Of a stretch of DNA of 64,000 nt, positions 47,673 to 60,300 are shown piece after piece. The stretch spans positions 30,171,501 to 30,235,500 of the forward strand of contig NC_068557.1 in assembly GCF_022201045.2 (NCBI RefSeq), read 5' to 3'. The notes under the pieces are model-generated. The model was not told where the DNA came from. It did not search any database and saw nothing but the letters and a program-made list of their open reading frames with translations. Source of the stretch: Citrus sinensis. Lineage: Eukaryota > Streptophyta > Magnoliopsida > Sapindales > Rutaceae. The stretch's first letter is position 1. Each line of letters starts with the position of its first letter. Position numbers and translations under genes: made by a program.

Positions 47673-48536
47673 TTAACAATTATCAATCCTGAAGTCCTTT
47701 AAATCTGCTTCCGTCTTAATTCATGGATTCTAAAATGCTTTTGTTGGACAAGCATGATAAAAGACCTCTCGAGATTTGGTCCTTGTGGATGCTCACGTGT
47801 TCCTTTCAACAATCTTGTTTGGTGTTGAGTGATGAAGCCAAAGAGGCACCTCCAACAGCCAGATCTTACCTTGTAGCCCCCATAATGCTGGATAGTGATA
47901 AATTTTGTAAATTGCTTCCGTTCTTTTGTTCATTCTGGCAGTATGAATGTTGTTGTCACATAATGAAATACCAGTGCAGTATAGTCTTACAAAAAATGCA
48001 CTCTTTGTTGGATCCTTTATGTTTTTCATCAAGATGCTTGAAAGGAAGCTTTCAAGTCCTGGCTTCGCAAGGCCAGAAGAATGGTGTTTTCAAGAGGATA
48101 CAAGGAGAAAGTGATTGAGACTGTAAATCCTTTTGTTTTTCCATTTTATTGTTTTTATTATTATTGGTTGAAAGTGTTACGGCTTGTTGTATGTTCTTCT
48201 CAGGTGTTATTGCATTTTGGTCATTCCATATTCCCATGACTGTCATGACGGAAGTGAGAATGTGCCCCCACTAGAGAACAAAATTTCATAATTGAACCAG
48301 CCACGTTCAAAATTCCGAGTAACCATGCAATAATGCAATCAAATTTAGAAGGAAGCAATGTTTTTGAGATAAAAGGGGGGGAAAATGGATTTAAATGATA
48401 AATTCAAGCAAGTGGGCATCAAAATCGATTATTGACGCAAAATTTTTCATGAAAGAAGCAATCCTTGGACCCAATTGATATAATCTGAATTAGCTGTATG
48501 CACTGTGCGCCTAAACGAAGGAAATTGCAAAATCCT
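47673..48536. other. RLP4-like 3' UTR and flank
   Basis: The stretch after the stop codon is probably 3' UTR to about 48,250. A 131-codon open frame at 47723-48118 has no recognisable domain and is most likely non-coding. Confidence 0.5.
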
Positions 48537-49250
48537 CCATGGGTGGGGTCCCATGGGTGGGGTCCCATGGGGCTCCATCCTAAATGGGGTCAATTTTAAA
48601 TAATTTTTGGTGAATGAGATGGGGGAACGAGGGAAAAATAATTTCTAAATTCTTAATGGGGTGGGGTTTAGTTTTGTACTCCCCACCCCACCCCATCCTC
48701 ACCCCAATCTCCATTATATATAAATATTTTTCTAATTTTTATTTAATAATTTTTGTTTTATCAATTGCAATGTTAGTTAATAAAGTTTCTTTTTATTTTA
48801 ACTTGATATAAAAGAGTTATAACTAAAAGAAAACTATACAATATAGTTTTTATTCAGCCCAAAAATATTGTTATATTTTATTTTATCTCTTAATATACTG
48901 TTGTCTTCAAATCTTTTTCAATTTTGATATTATTTCAAATATTTGGAGATTTTATTAAATAATTTAAATACTTTATAATGTGGTAATAATTTTATTTAAG
49001 TCTTTAATTTTTAATTTATTGAATCATTTATCTATATCTATTATAAAATAAATAAATAGAGAATGAGGTGGGGATGAGGAAATCATTTTCCACTCATAAA
49101 TTTTTTATCCCCACCCCACTAAATTTATTAGAAAATGAGGTAGGAAATGAAGGTGAAATTTGTAATGGATGGAGAATGGAGTAGGCATCCCTCCCCCACC
49201 CCAACCTCATTGTCTCCTTAGAAATCTAGCCCCTGCTAGCCCTAGTTTAC
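48537..49250. repeat. G/C-tract-rich degenerate repeat block
   Basis: The left edge holds a 14-bp tandem repeat (CCATGGGTGGGGTC, two full copies plus six bases from 48537). Runs of GGGGTGGGG and CCCCACCCC then recur at about 48,650-48,710, 49,060-49,130 and 49,180-49,205 around an AT-rich core. The arrangement of G-rich and C-rich blocks at both ends suggests a decayed DNA transposon, but clear inverted termini and a target duplication are missing. Confidence 0.5.
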
Positions 49251-49268
49251 TAATGGAGGCAGGCAAAT

Positions 49269-49296
49269 AAAGCATAAAGCATAAAGCATAAAGCAT
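49269..49296. repeat. Heptamer tandem repeat (AAAGCAT)x4
   Basis: Four exact copies of AAAGCAT in a row in the spacer downstream of the RLP4-like gene. Confidence 0.92.
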
Positions 49297-49610
49297 ACAA
49301 CTGCCATGGGCCATGGCTGATGATCCAAGCAATTCTCCACTACTTTGCACTAAACAAGAAAAAGTTTTATATATCGCCATTTTTTCAATCCGACAATTTC
49401 GGATAGTATTAAAGTCTGGGCGACTTTCACTTAAAAAATTGGGAAAAAGATAATTTATGCTGTTGTAAACTCGTTTTAAATTTTAATAAAATCTAATATT
49501 TTAGATTGGAAGTTGATTTGTGTGTATGGAAGAGTGTTCTCTTGACTTAAAATTATTTAATTGTTTATTTATTAGAGTCACCCAATCGAATGGTAGACGA
49601 AAGGAGATAT

Positions 49611-50025
49611 GTACGCAACATTTTAACTTCAAAATATTATCATATAATTGAATGAATCTAATAAATGAAAATTAAGAAAATTTTTAAATCAAAATAATAG
49701 AATAATTTTCTAATAAGCACATCTTCATTTTAATAAAGTGACAATGTTATTGAAAAATAAAAATTTATAAATTTCAATACACTAACAAATAAAAAACCAC
49801 AGCATTTAGAGTGTGTGCACGTGTACACACACAACATTCCAACTTTAAAATATCATCATGTAATTGAATGAATCTAATAAGTGAAAAGTAAGAAACTTTT
49901 TAAATCAAAATTATAGAATAATTTTCTAATGAATACATCTTCATTTAAAAAAAGTGACAATGTCACTGACGAATAAAAAGTCATAAATTTTAATGCACTA
50001 ACAATAAAAACAAAGCTTTTAATGT
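49611..50025. repeat. Diverged direct repeat of about 210 bp, two copies
   Basis: The stretch at about 49,611-49,806 recurs at about 49,822-50,025 with substitutions and small indels. Shared anchors in order are AATTGAATGAATCTAATAA, TAGAATAATTTTCTAAT, ACATCTTCATTT and GTGACAATGT. The copies are separated by a GTGTGTGCACGTGTACAC palindrome-like junction. Confidence 0.75.
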
Positions 50026-50762
50026 ATTAAAATATATGTTTCTTTATATTTTAATAACATCTTCACTTTAAAAATGTTTTTGTTAAGAGTAATATATATA
50101 TAGGACATCCTCACTTTGATGCTACTAACAAACAAAAAACACAAATTTCAATATATTGAAATAAATATTTTTTTTATAAAATATCACAAAAATTATACAT
50201 GTTTTAAATGTGAAAAATCCAAATACATAGCATATTATCTTATAAAAAAATAAACCAATTAAAACTTGTCAAAAGAATAATTAAAAAAACTTAAACTTTT
50301 ATAATTGACCTCTTCTATTATATACATACACACACACCCAAGATAAAATATAAAAAAAATTATGTATATAAATTTCAATAAGATCTTGCCAAGTTACCAT
50401 TTATGTAACTTATACAGCTCATTTAAAAATCAAGTGAATCCATTGTCATGTTATTATTTTTTTACATATTTTTGTACATACTATAAGGTAACTTAACAAA
50501 AATCATTTCAATATATTTAAGAGAAGGGTTTAAATATATTGAAATCATTTTAAGGTAGAACACGCCTTCATAATTATACGATTAAAATTATAACATATTT
50601 TTTATTATTTATTATTTTATGTATATAATTATAATTTATATTCGATCTTAAAATTTATCATTTTATGTATATAATTATAATTATAATTTATATTATAATT
50701 ATGTGCTCAGCCGATCAAAACTGTATATGTTGATATTTAAAATCCCGCATGCTCTCATAACA

Positions 50763-51052
50763 CACGTGTCAAGTTTCATGGCTTAGTCAATTTTAAAGTT
50801 AAATAATCATGAAAATGGCTTTCACGTGACCATTTGTCAGTGAGGGGCAGCGCAGTAGTCTTTAGTCATCCACCGTACAGTTTCACTTTAACCCAATATT
50901 CTGGACCACACACCACACAAATACTGAATCCTCAAAACCGAGTCAAACACGCCAAATGCAAAATCAATTCCCCTCAATTTTTTAACTCACCCTCAGCTCA
51001 AACCCGGCCCTGTCTCCTGCAACTCAGACACCTCTTACGTATCCTCCACGTG
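50763..51052. promoter_or_regulatory. Three G-boxes upstream of the ERF gene
   Basis: CACGTG occurs at 50763-50768, 50823-50828 and 51047-51052, within 930 bp upstream of the ERF12-like start codon. G-boxes are bound by bHLH (PIF/MYC) and bZIP (ABF/HY5) factors, so light, jasmonate or ABA input is plausible. This is inferred from motif presence only. Confidence 0.5.
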
Positions 51053-51517
51053 GGATCTCTGCACACTACCCTCCACTCGCTACCCGACACGCCACCCCGC
51101 TCTTTCTTCATCTTAATCATCATAATTCCACTCTATTTTTGCTTCTTTTTTTTAATTATTACATCAAATATTTTTATAATACTAAATTAATGCAGGCGCC
51201 GCTGAGCAGCGCCGTACAAAATGCATAGGGCTTACGTCACTTCGGCTCCACGACTAGTCACATGACACTCTCCTCCATCTCTCACGTCTAATCAGGCGGC
51301 GGCTCTCTACTTCTTTTATTTTTTTCTCTCTGTCTTTTCACGTAGGTCCCACTTTTGGTTTTGTATGCTACTCAATATCTCCGCACTCTTTTTAAAAAAA
51401 CATCATCAGAATTTCAAAATAAAAAAAAAATCATAGAATCAGCACCGTTGAGTTGAATTTCAAGTGAGAGTTTATAACTACATGAGAATCGGACGGTGGA
51501 GAGTGAGTTGTGAATTC

Positions 51518-51526
51518 TTTATATAG
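51518..51526 (+). promoter_or_regulatory. TATA-box-like element of the ERF gene
   Basis: TTTATATAG lies about 170 bp upstream of the ERF12-like ATG, with a CT-rich stretch between. Position and sequence fit a core promoter; not proven. Confidence 0.5.
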
Positions 51527-51691
51527 AATCATGCCGTCCAACCGACGATTACGGGTGACTTGGTGGGACCCCTAATTTTTATTTTCTTAAAAAGCGCTAC
51601 ACAAACACAGTTGCGCTCTCTCTTCTGATAATTTTCTACTACTAATAGCTAAACATCTCTTCGGATTTTGTTTCTGTTTCTGTTTTTCTCA

Positions 51692-52198
51692 ATGGCGTCC
51701 TCACGTGAGGGACACTACAGGGGTGTTAGAAAGAGGCCATGGGGGAGATACGCAGCTGAAATACGCGACCCGTGGAAGAAGACGAGGGTTTGGTTGGGTA
51801 CATTTGACACCCCGGAGGAAGCTGCACTCGCGTACGACGGCGCTGCCAGGTCTCTCCGTGGAGCCAAAGCCAAGACCAACTTCCCAGCTCCGGTTACAAA
51901 CTCTCTTCCTCTTGATCTCAACGCACCGTCTGATACTAATACCAGTAATCAGCACCGTTGGATCACTCCTGGTCACCACCGTCATCAGCGCTTTGGATTT
52001 TGTGAATTTTTGCAAACTGGGGTTCTTAAAGAAATCAACTTTGCTGATAGGCAAGCAACTTCAGCTTCTGCACAAACTGACGCTGCGGTTATTGATGGCG
52101 CTCCGGTGGCTGATAATGGGTCTACTCCGTCCTTCTTTGGGATTGTGAGGCGTGGGTTGCCGATTGATTTGAATGAGCCGCCACCGCTCTGGCTTTGA
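51692..52198 (+). CDS. ERF12: ERF transcriptional repressor with EAR motif (ERF12-like)
   Basis: AP2/ERF-family factor of group VIII that binds GCC-box DNA and represses transcription through TOPLESS-type corepressors. Single exon, 168 aa, no intron, typical of ERFs. The AP2 domain (about 7-65) reads [20 protein letters not shown], then [20 protein letters not shown]; Ala and Asp occupy the ERF-type (not DREB-type) specificity positions. The C-terminus carries the EAR motif [12 protein letters not shown], and a second DLN-type motif, [10 protein letters not shown], lies just after the AP2 domain. The short MASSREG N-terminus matches the ERF11/12 subgroup, and position next to an RLP4-like gene supports ERF12 in particular. 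The first Met in good context (CTCAATGGCG) was taken as the start. Confidence 0.94.
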   Translation: MASSREGHYRGVRKRPWGRYAAEIRDPWKKTRVWLGTFDTPEEAALAYDGAARSLRGAKAKTNFPAPVTNSLPLDLNAPSDTNTSNQHRWITPGHHRHQRFGFCEFLQTGVLKEINFADRQATSASAQTDAAVIDGAPVADNGSTPSFFGIVRRGLPIDLNEPPPLWL

Positions 52199-54624
52199 GC
52201 TGTCAATTACTACTGTGGCTTCTCGCTTATGCATTTTACGACGTCGCACTGCATCTCACTTTTGTGACTACAACTACTCAACTACTGGTCTTACTATTAC
52301 CACCTTTTATCATTTTGTTCTTCCTTTTTCTTTTTTTCTTATTTTTAGAGGGATTAGACAAAAAAAAAAAAAAAAAAAAAAACGAGGATAAGAATATTGG
52401 TGGGAAGTTGAGAGCCCATGTATATATAATGCTTTTTTTTTCTTTTTATATGCTTGTTGTAAGAATTATGAAACACTTATCAGTTTCAATTCTTCGCGTT
52501 ATGTATTTTGGTTCTTCGTATCATAGTTCTCGTTTAATTACTGTTTTTGCCTGCTTCCGGTTGAAGCACGAACGACCGTTGATCACATCATTTGCGACCG
52601 TCTGACGCACTGACCTGATTTTTGGGTTTTGGTAGTAGGATTTTGACTCGCACCCAGCAAAAAATAATGAGCTTTCCCCTTTCTGGGGTTCCTACGGATA
52701 CAAACAAATTTCTTAACGCGCGAATTTTACACGCGCTGGTCAGTTGACTGTGCAAACTCAAAAAGTAGTCTCCGTTACGGAAGAATGCCAAGCAAGCGTG
52801 TGCGTTTAGCATTAGCATTTTCCTTCGTTGTAAAGATTGCCAGTCTCATCAGAGAGATCTGGCTCTGATGATTTTGTTGGTCGCGGTCAGTATAGACCCA
52901 CTCGCTGTCTGTACAATCGCGTAGTTAGTTTTATAAAAAGTCTTAAAGGTCCAAAACACCCTTGCCGGTGTTAATTAGTGCCGTAACTAGCAGTCACCGT
53001 TGCGTTTCGCTTGAGATTCATTAAATGCGAGTTAATGCGGTAAAAAGCGAACGAGACAGTACGACTAATAAAGCAAAGTTTGTTTTTGTAACTCGCGAAA
53101 TTGAGGAAGTAATCGCGTCTGTTGTGGATAAAGTTTTCTTTGTTGAGACGTCACTTTTTGCTTTTTAAGGAAATTGGGCGCGTTTCTCATGTGCCGGCTT
53201 TTTCTATTATTTTTTTATTTTTTTGGTGAAATAATGTGGTCAATTTATTCATAGCTAGCTGCTGATTTTTAAAATAATTAATTTCAATTGGTTTTTTTTT
53301 TTTTTTTAACTTAAATCTATCTTAATTTTGGCCCAGCCCCATCTCGTAGCTAGCGAATTTGACTCCCAATCGACATGAAATGATGTTTACGACCAACTAC
53401 TCCAATTTACTATGTATTATGAACTTTATTATATTAAAATATTTTCACAAACGGTCAAAAGTATCCATGATTAATGGATTGTATTTTATTAATATCTGTG
53501 AGAATGCGTTTTAGAATGATAATTATGTTTAGAGTGTGTAATTGAGTGGCAAAAGAGAAAATATAAATCAACTCTATGACAGCTCAAATCAAAACTCTTT
53601 GAGTGGGCAAATAATTTAAATGGTAAAAACATTTGGCCAGCCTCCTCTTCATTGCTCATACGAAACAAACCTATCACTATGCACGTAACTTTTAAGTATC
53701 TACGGGGGTGACAAATCAAAATATAAAATGCAAAAGGCTGGCCAGGCGGCCTATGAAATATAGCAGCCTTCATCATCATCACATATCCTATTGTCTCCGC
53801 TCTCTTTCTTTCTTTATTATATCCATCCATCTCTCTAGAAATAATATAACATTCTTATCACATAGACACTAGGATATGGCTGAAGCCTGTTCGATGGTCA
53901 TCAGGTCAATGTTTCCTTTTATCCGCCTTGTGTTGGACGGTGCTGGCTTTGTTAATTCAAAAAGCATCTTATATATTAATTGCCAACATAAATTCTTAAG
54001 ATTATTTTCCATGACGACCAACGTACGTAAAAAAATCCATAAAACAAATTCCGCCACTGAATTATTTGAAATCATTTCCTTTGTTGGTTCCATAAACACT
54101 CTTCTATATATTTTATTAATTACTCGCAAAGTTTGAATGTAAAAATTGATAAATTGAAAATGTTTACTTCACAAATCTTTAGACTGCGCCACGAAATATA
54201 GTTACGTAAATGTAGACTTCTTAAAAATCTAAATTATGATGATTATAGTTTGTCCTATCAAAAAAAGGACAATAATTTATAATTTAAGTGTGATAATTTT
54301 TTAAATAAGGTTTTTTTAACACCATTATTATAATCCGACTATTACTAATATTACATCATATCACTATTGATATTTATATTAAGACTATTATTAGAATTAA
54401 TTTATACTAAATACTACGAAATACTATTCAAGTTTTAATCCTTACTAATATTCGAAGATATTTTCAAGATTTTTATCCTTAATAATTTCTTAGAGATATT
54501 CATTATACTCACGTGTTGTAAGAGAGAGGAAATAATAGTTTTTATAATATCCTATGTGAACTTGAACTAAAATACTGTCTCTGCACTATGTAACCGAGGA
54601 AAGAATAAAAAGTCCTTATAATAT
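52199..54624. other. ERF 3' flank and AT-rich spacer
   Basis: The first ~350 bp are probably ERF 3' UTR; they include a poly-A run at about 52,361-52,382. The rest has no supported gene. Open frames at 53489-53830 (-) and 53869-54136 (both strands) lack family features. Confidence 0.5.
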
Positions 54625-54841
54625 ATATATATTTTTTTGGTTTTGACCACGAGATATTTTGGGGAGGGCCCCAACTGTGGGAGGCACATTTAAACCCATA
54701 TCACAACCTAGACTAGAAGTTCTCGCTCGAATGAGAGGCACATATTCTCTCAACAAAAGCGATTTTCCTGCGACTCGAACTGGGAAGCAAATCTAATAAA
54801 ACTATTTAAGGGGACTCCATTATCAGTGGAGCCAATACGGT
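54625..54841 (-). mobile_element. tRNA-derived SINE-like element with 12-bp target duplication
   Basis: The same 12-mer TCCTTATAATAT lies at 54613-54624 and 54842-54853, bracketing about 217 bp. Read on the minus strand, the head holds an A-box-like TGGCTCCACTG (54834-54824) and a B-box-like AGTTCGAGTCG (54781-54771), and the element ends in an A-rich tail next to 54625. Pol III boxes, A-tail and target duplication together define a SINE. Confidence 0.75.
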
Positions 54842-54853
54842 TCCTTATAATAT

Positions 54854-57365
54854 TTTATGGGAGCTATAAAAGGAATAAAGTCTATAATACACTATGGGGA
54901 CTTAGAACCATGCCAAAGGCCGGGTGGCTAAGTGCGACATTTTAAATACGGTTGGGGGTGTAAAAGTAAGTTAAAGAAAGTTTTGTTCATGCACTTTGTA
55001 GAGTAGAGTCCAGTGAAGTCAAATAAAAGAAAAGAAAAAAGAAAAAAGAAAAATGAATGAGAAAATTAAAACCAGCACGCAAGCTCAGAAGTCAGAAGTC
55101 AGAACCTAATACAATCGTCATCACTGACACAGTATCAGCTGCATCATCACTGCTGCACCTTCGCATCGCCGGCCGTCATTTCATGACTCATTGGACCCTC
55201 CCATTTGTGGGCCCCGGCGCTCCCAAATACATTTTCTTCATTTGCACTGCTAAATAGAGTGGGGCCTGTTACCATGTACGTGGCGGAAATAGGACTGAGC
55301 ATGATATGGGCCCCGCACGAACGCATCTGTCGGCAACAGAGGCGTCACTGCGGTCTAGCATTACAGTCAAAAACACTAAAAAAACATCAAAACAAGTAAA
55401 GCAGATGTTTTGCATTTGTTTGTTTTATGGCACACAGAAACTCCGTGAATCTCCGTGACGGCGGCTTGATTTCGACGTCGGTCTGCATGCTGTGGAAGTG
55501 TTTAACGGCGCCGTTAAGTTGGAGTAATGCATGTGTTCTTCTTTTTATACTATGTCACATCATCTTACGTCACTTTTTGTCCTAAAAGTTCATAATCATC
55601 ATCATACAAGATGTATGCATAAGTTACCATGCATCATCATCATCATCATCATCTATATATGGTGGTTGCAGGTTTTGACCAGCTCTTTGAAGCGTGGAAG
55701 GTAGAACGCGGAGCTGGTCCCATCATGAGGTGGGGACTCTTCTGTAAAGTTAATTGTCTTCTATATCACATAACTAATTTTATTTTCTTTAAGGCACAAT
55801 CGATGTTTAATTTTTTTTTAAAAAAAATCACTTGATTTGGGGGAAATTCATTATGAATTATTCCCGAAAATGAGTATTAAATTAGGTGGTTACTCATCCA
55901 AACTGCAAAGAAGAATCTAAAGCAAAGATCTTCGCTTTTTAAATCATACTTTAGGTCTTAATCAAACAATTAACTGGCAATTTATGATAAAATCTTGTCA
56001 CAGTCGATCGAGTGTGTGTTGTGGCGGAACAACAAGACCCCGGAATTGGAAATACTGCTTCTTGTAAAGTGGGATGTTTTTGCTTTTGAAAACAAAACCA
56101 TGGGCTCCAACCTCAGTGGCGGGCCCACCTGATGAAGAAATGTTGACATCATTGAATTTTCTTTTACGTGTGCGCCACGTGTTGTGCGTAGCCGCACATC
56201 ATTAATCACATGACTGAAGTTGGACGGTGGCTCCGATCTCACCCGCTTCTTCGTTATTTGCCGGGCCCATAATCTTCTTGAAAATATTTTTTTTCAAAAA
56301 GATTTCACAATTATTCTTTGCATCTGTGTGTCTATTAATGATAAATTTAAATCTGTAAGATAAGCCGGGGCCATATATTGTTGAGAAATACAGTACTGTC
56401 CCGAAATTAATATTGGTTTGGGTTAGGTCGTTCTGAGTTGGGGCTATGGTTTTAAATTATTAAGACGGCTTGATTTTGACTCGGTTTATTTATTTATTTA
56501 TTTATTTTTAACACAGCCTAATAGGACATAAAGATTGTGATGTACGGGAGGCGAAAACAATAGTCCAAATCAATAGACCCTAAAATTGTTTTGTGTTCAT
56601 AAGATAGAATAAGAATTTTGCCAAAATCCTAATATGTCAATGTGATTATTTGTTGTGAGTTTATTATGATTTTAATCAAGTACGTGGGACCAATATTTTG
56701 CATTCATTGAGACTTATTTTGTCCCTATTGAAGCATGTTTCACATGTCTAATTACGACTTATGAGGCGGCTTCTACACCTTATAATAATTTAGGAAACCC
56801 GAAACCCTCATCATGTTGATTATTCAACGAAGCTTAAAACGGGTTTGAAAATTAACTTTTGTTTACCCTCTTTATATCCATTTTTTGCCAAATACATTGG
56901 ATATCTCACTATCTCGTGGGGACTCTTTGTTCAGTCATTTTCCCAATGAAAACACGAGGGCCCATCGCCTTTTTTGGGACAACTTTTTTTTTTTATTCTA
57001 AAAAAATTAAAGGCATACGCCCTTCAACCTCCGAGCAATTAGCCACAGCGAAGCACCTAAAGTAGTTGAAGTTGATCACGCAGTTTTATGCAAAAGAAAC
57101 CAAACATTAGCATGGTAATAATTACATATATATGACTTCACTTGTATATCTCAAAATAATTCTCCATTCACGGCCAACTTCGTGAGCCAATGGCCCCCCT
57201 AAACGTTGGTCAAGGGCGATGCGGTGCTAAACAAGATTTTGGCCAAAAGTCCACATAATAGAAAACACAAAGCAGCCGTCTACAGTTCCCACAATTGTGT
57301 AAATGGCTCCTTAACAGTCCATTGTCTTGCCACTATGGTTTAGATTTAATTTAAACTTCACGTTC
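54854..57365. other. Spacer upstream of the Yippee-like 3' end
   Basis: No supported gene. A relatively GC-richer patch lies at about 55,140-55,530, and a (CAT)n run at 55632-55652. The stretch next to 57366 is probably the 3' UTR of the Yippee-like gene. Confidence 0.45.
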
Positions 57366-60300
57366 CTAAGGAGTTTCTGCCTCATTTGAATGAGTATGGG
57401 TTTCGAGACTGAGTTCCTCTGTGACCTCTTCAACGATCCTCCATCTGCGAGATGTGCAAATATCGGACAAGTATTGAGTTAACATTTAAAAGAAGACTGA
57501 AACTAAAAGCTCAAAGACATATTTGCCTATTTGGTACCTTTCAAGAACAAACTTCCCTTCTTTGTATTTTTGGTTTTTGTCGTGTGCAGCAACCTGCATG
57601 CAGGTCATAGGCTCCATAAAAATGATTGCTAATTACCATAAGGTGATGTCTGGATGGTGAAATAACTGCTAAAATAAACCAGGAACAGGCTATGCAGCAG
57701 CTCACGATGGCCGATGTGTAGCCTTTTGGAGTTTGATCTTAAGGAAAAGAATAATCATTTGTAAAAATGCAGAGACACTTTATATTGTGTCAAGATAAAA
57801 TTTTTTCTGGAGAAACGATTAAGATAAATCCAACAGCTCAATGTTCACTAAAGAAAGCATTTCCCGAAAATTTTCTTCTTTTACTATTTTGCTGCCAATT
57901 TCTACTATAAAGCTTGCATGATGTTGCTGCCCCCGAAATATTACTCAAATTTTCGCTGAAAAACAAGAGAAGAATGGCTGAAAGGAGCTTACGTATTTCC
58001 AGCCAACAATTTGTCCGCAGCAGCAGCAAAATATATCCTCCACAGTATGCATGCCAGAGAGCATCAACCTCTCCTCTTGAGGTCCAAGCATTATATTCAC
58101 CCTGAAGATCCAATGTGTAAGAAATAATGATATGGATACAATTGACCAGGTATCATTTTTCAACCTTTTAATTGTTGGAACATTTAAATCCTTAGGATCA
58201 TAAAGACAGATTTTCAAATGAGATATAAACAGTAATTCACGAAATTTATATAATTAAGGTCAGCAAACTGAATAACTCTATTATGATATTGATATACATG
58301 CCGACTAGATCTTTGTTGAAATCAACCATATGAAGTGTTTGGTAAAATATAAAAGAAAGAAAGAGAGATGACCAGTTTCTTAGCACCAGTAGAATTGGAT
58401 TCACAGGAACATGATCTGTAGATCAAATATTCAAATAGCACCATTGAGAGAGACAATTCAGAAACTGGCTTTTACGTTTTTGTCTTAAAAATAAGCTGTG
58501 TTGGACCAAACCTCTGTATATGACTCATTGCAAACCATAAAAGACAATTATTCACAAATTCTAGAAAAATGAAATCACAAGGTAAAAAGAACCATATTCT
58601 TTCTTCAGTCCAACATAGAGGAAAGGGAAGCAGCATAAAGCAAAAATCATAGAAAAACTTACACATCACTGAAGAGGTATGCCCTTCCTCGACGACAATT
58701 AAAGGACTGATCATATTAAAAAGCAACAAACTAAAGTCAAAAAGTTGAACAACATTGCATATAAACTCATTCTACATATGCAAAAAAAATAGTAGAAACT
58801 ACTGTTTAAATTTCTTTGTTTCAATCTGTTGATTCAATGATATCATCCTAGATGCAATATACATCTATGAGTGCATATAAACAGGAATTGTGAGAAAGAA
58901 ACCATCAATGAGTTAAATCCATTGCATAACACAAATTCCATTATAAGAATAACCTTCCCAATAGCACAAAAGAAATGTTCTTTTACCAAGGCCAGAAAAA
59001 AAAAAAAAAGAGTTATAAGAAATTATTGAATTTGATGCAATCCAAAAAAAATGTGTATTTTCTGTGAAATCCCAAGAGGTTCAGGTAATATCCTATATCT
59101 ATATGGAGGTAGTGTAGTAACCAAGCAAAACTTTGGAGACATCTTTTCACAATAGGACAGTATGACATCAGTTATTGGATAAATGGCCGCTAAATAATTA
59201 TTTATTGAGAATTCAAATTTGATGGAGTTGAGACATGGGAGCAACCACTTAATGAATTACTATTCTGCAGTTAGCATCCAATGATAACACTTAAAAGGAT
59301 CAGTACCAGTTAATTACCTTTTTCTTAAAAATTTTAAAACAACAGTGAAGCGTATCTGCACTTCTATCATTCGACTGGAACTTTACATTTACAAGGCCAT
59401 TCAGTTTGCTTATCCTCATGGATAATTTATTCATTTATTAAACAGGAACAGAAAAAGGTTCACATAGAGGTTTCTCTTAGTTTGGCGGTTCACTAATCTC
59501 ATACCCACATTTTTCTCAAGTAAGCTAAAGCTTATAATTCTCAATCACATTAAAAACTGGAACTTTACATTTACAAGGCCATTCAGTTTGCTTATCCTCA
59601 TGGATAATTTATTCATTTATTAAACAGGAACAGAAAAAGGTTCACATAGAGGTTTCTCTTAGTTTGGCGGTTCACTAATCTCATACCCACATTTTTCTCA
59701 AGTAAGCTAAAGCTTATAATTCTCAATCACATTAAAAACCAAAGTTAGTGACTATTTCCTTTCCTAATTCCACCATAACACCATCTTACATCTTTTTAAT
59801 GTCATTATAGACCAATTAAGACCTATCTTCCCACCCCTTTGATCATCCAGAATAAACTAAAATGTAAAACAATTTTCCCCATTATCTAAAAAAAATGATT
59901 TTAAAAACTACTTTTATATGTCCAATGAAAAATAATATTTTTCCTGTGTATTGTAGTCAGAATTCCTCGGCCGATAATAACACATACAGGCACTAAATCA
60001 ATTTATCCAAATAATGTGACACTTTTCTAATAGTTAAAATCAACAAGACAATAATTTCATCTCTCCCAACAATTCCAAGTTAGCTCAAAATCTAGTCCAT
60101 ACACATTCACATTCGAATACCAGTTAAGTTCCACAGCAACCCAAAAACCCTAAGCCAGCTAATCAATCTTCCTTATCTCCCAGACCCAAACCCAGTTGGT
60201 TTTGGCAAAACCCTAGATGCCCGTTAATTCAACATCACGATATTTAATTTCTTTGAAAAACTCCACCCTCTATATTGACCAAATTCAGTGAATTACCCAG

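Noticed and set aside
47723-48118. 131-codon open frame after the RLP4-like stop
   Set aside because: No domain or conserved-looking segment; position fits 3' UTR, and its length can arise by chance.
50834-51190. 118-codon open frame upstream of the ERF gene
   Set aside because: Composition is low-complexity (Ile/Phe-rich end from AT-rich DNA), it has no family features, and it lies in the likely ERF promoter.
51701-52249. Several other-frame and antisense open frames across the ERF gene
   Set aside because: Shadows of a GC-richer single-exon gene; none shows independent features, and the AP2 plus EAR frame is unambiguous.
53489-54136. Overlapping open frames on both strands in the spacer after the ERF gene
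   Set aside because: No family features, and similar-length frames on opposite strands suggest chance.
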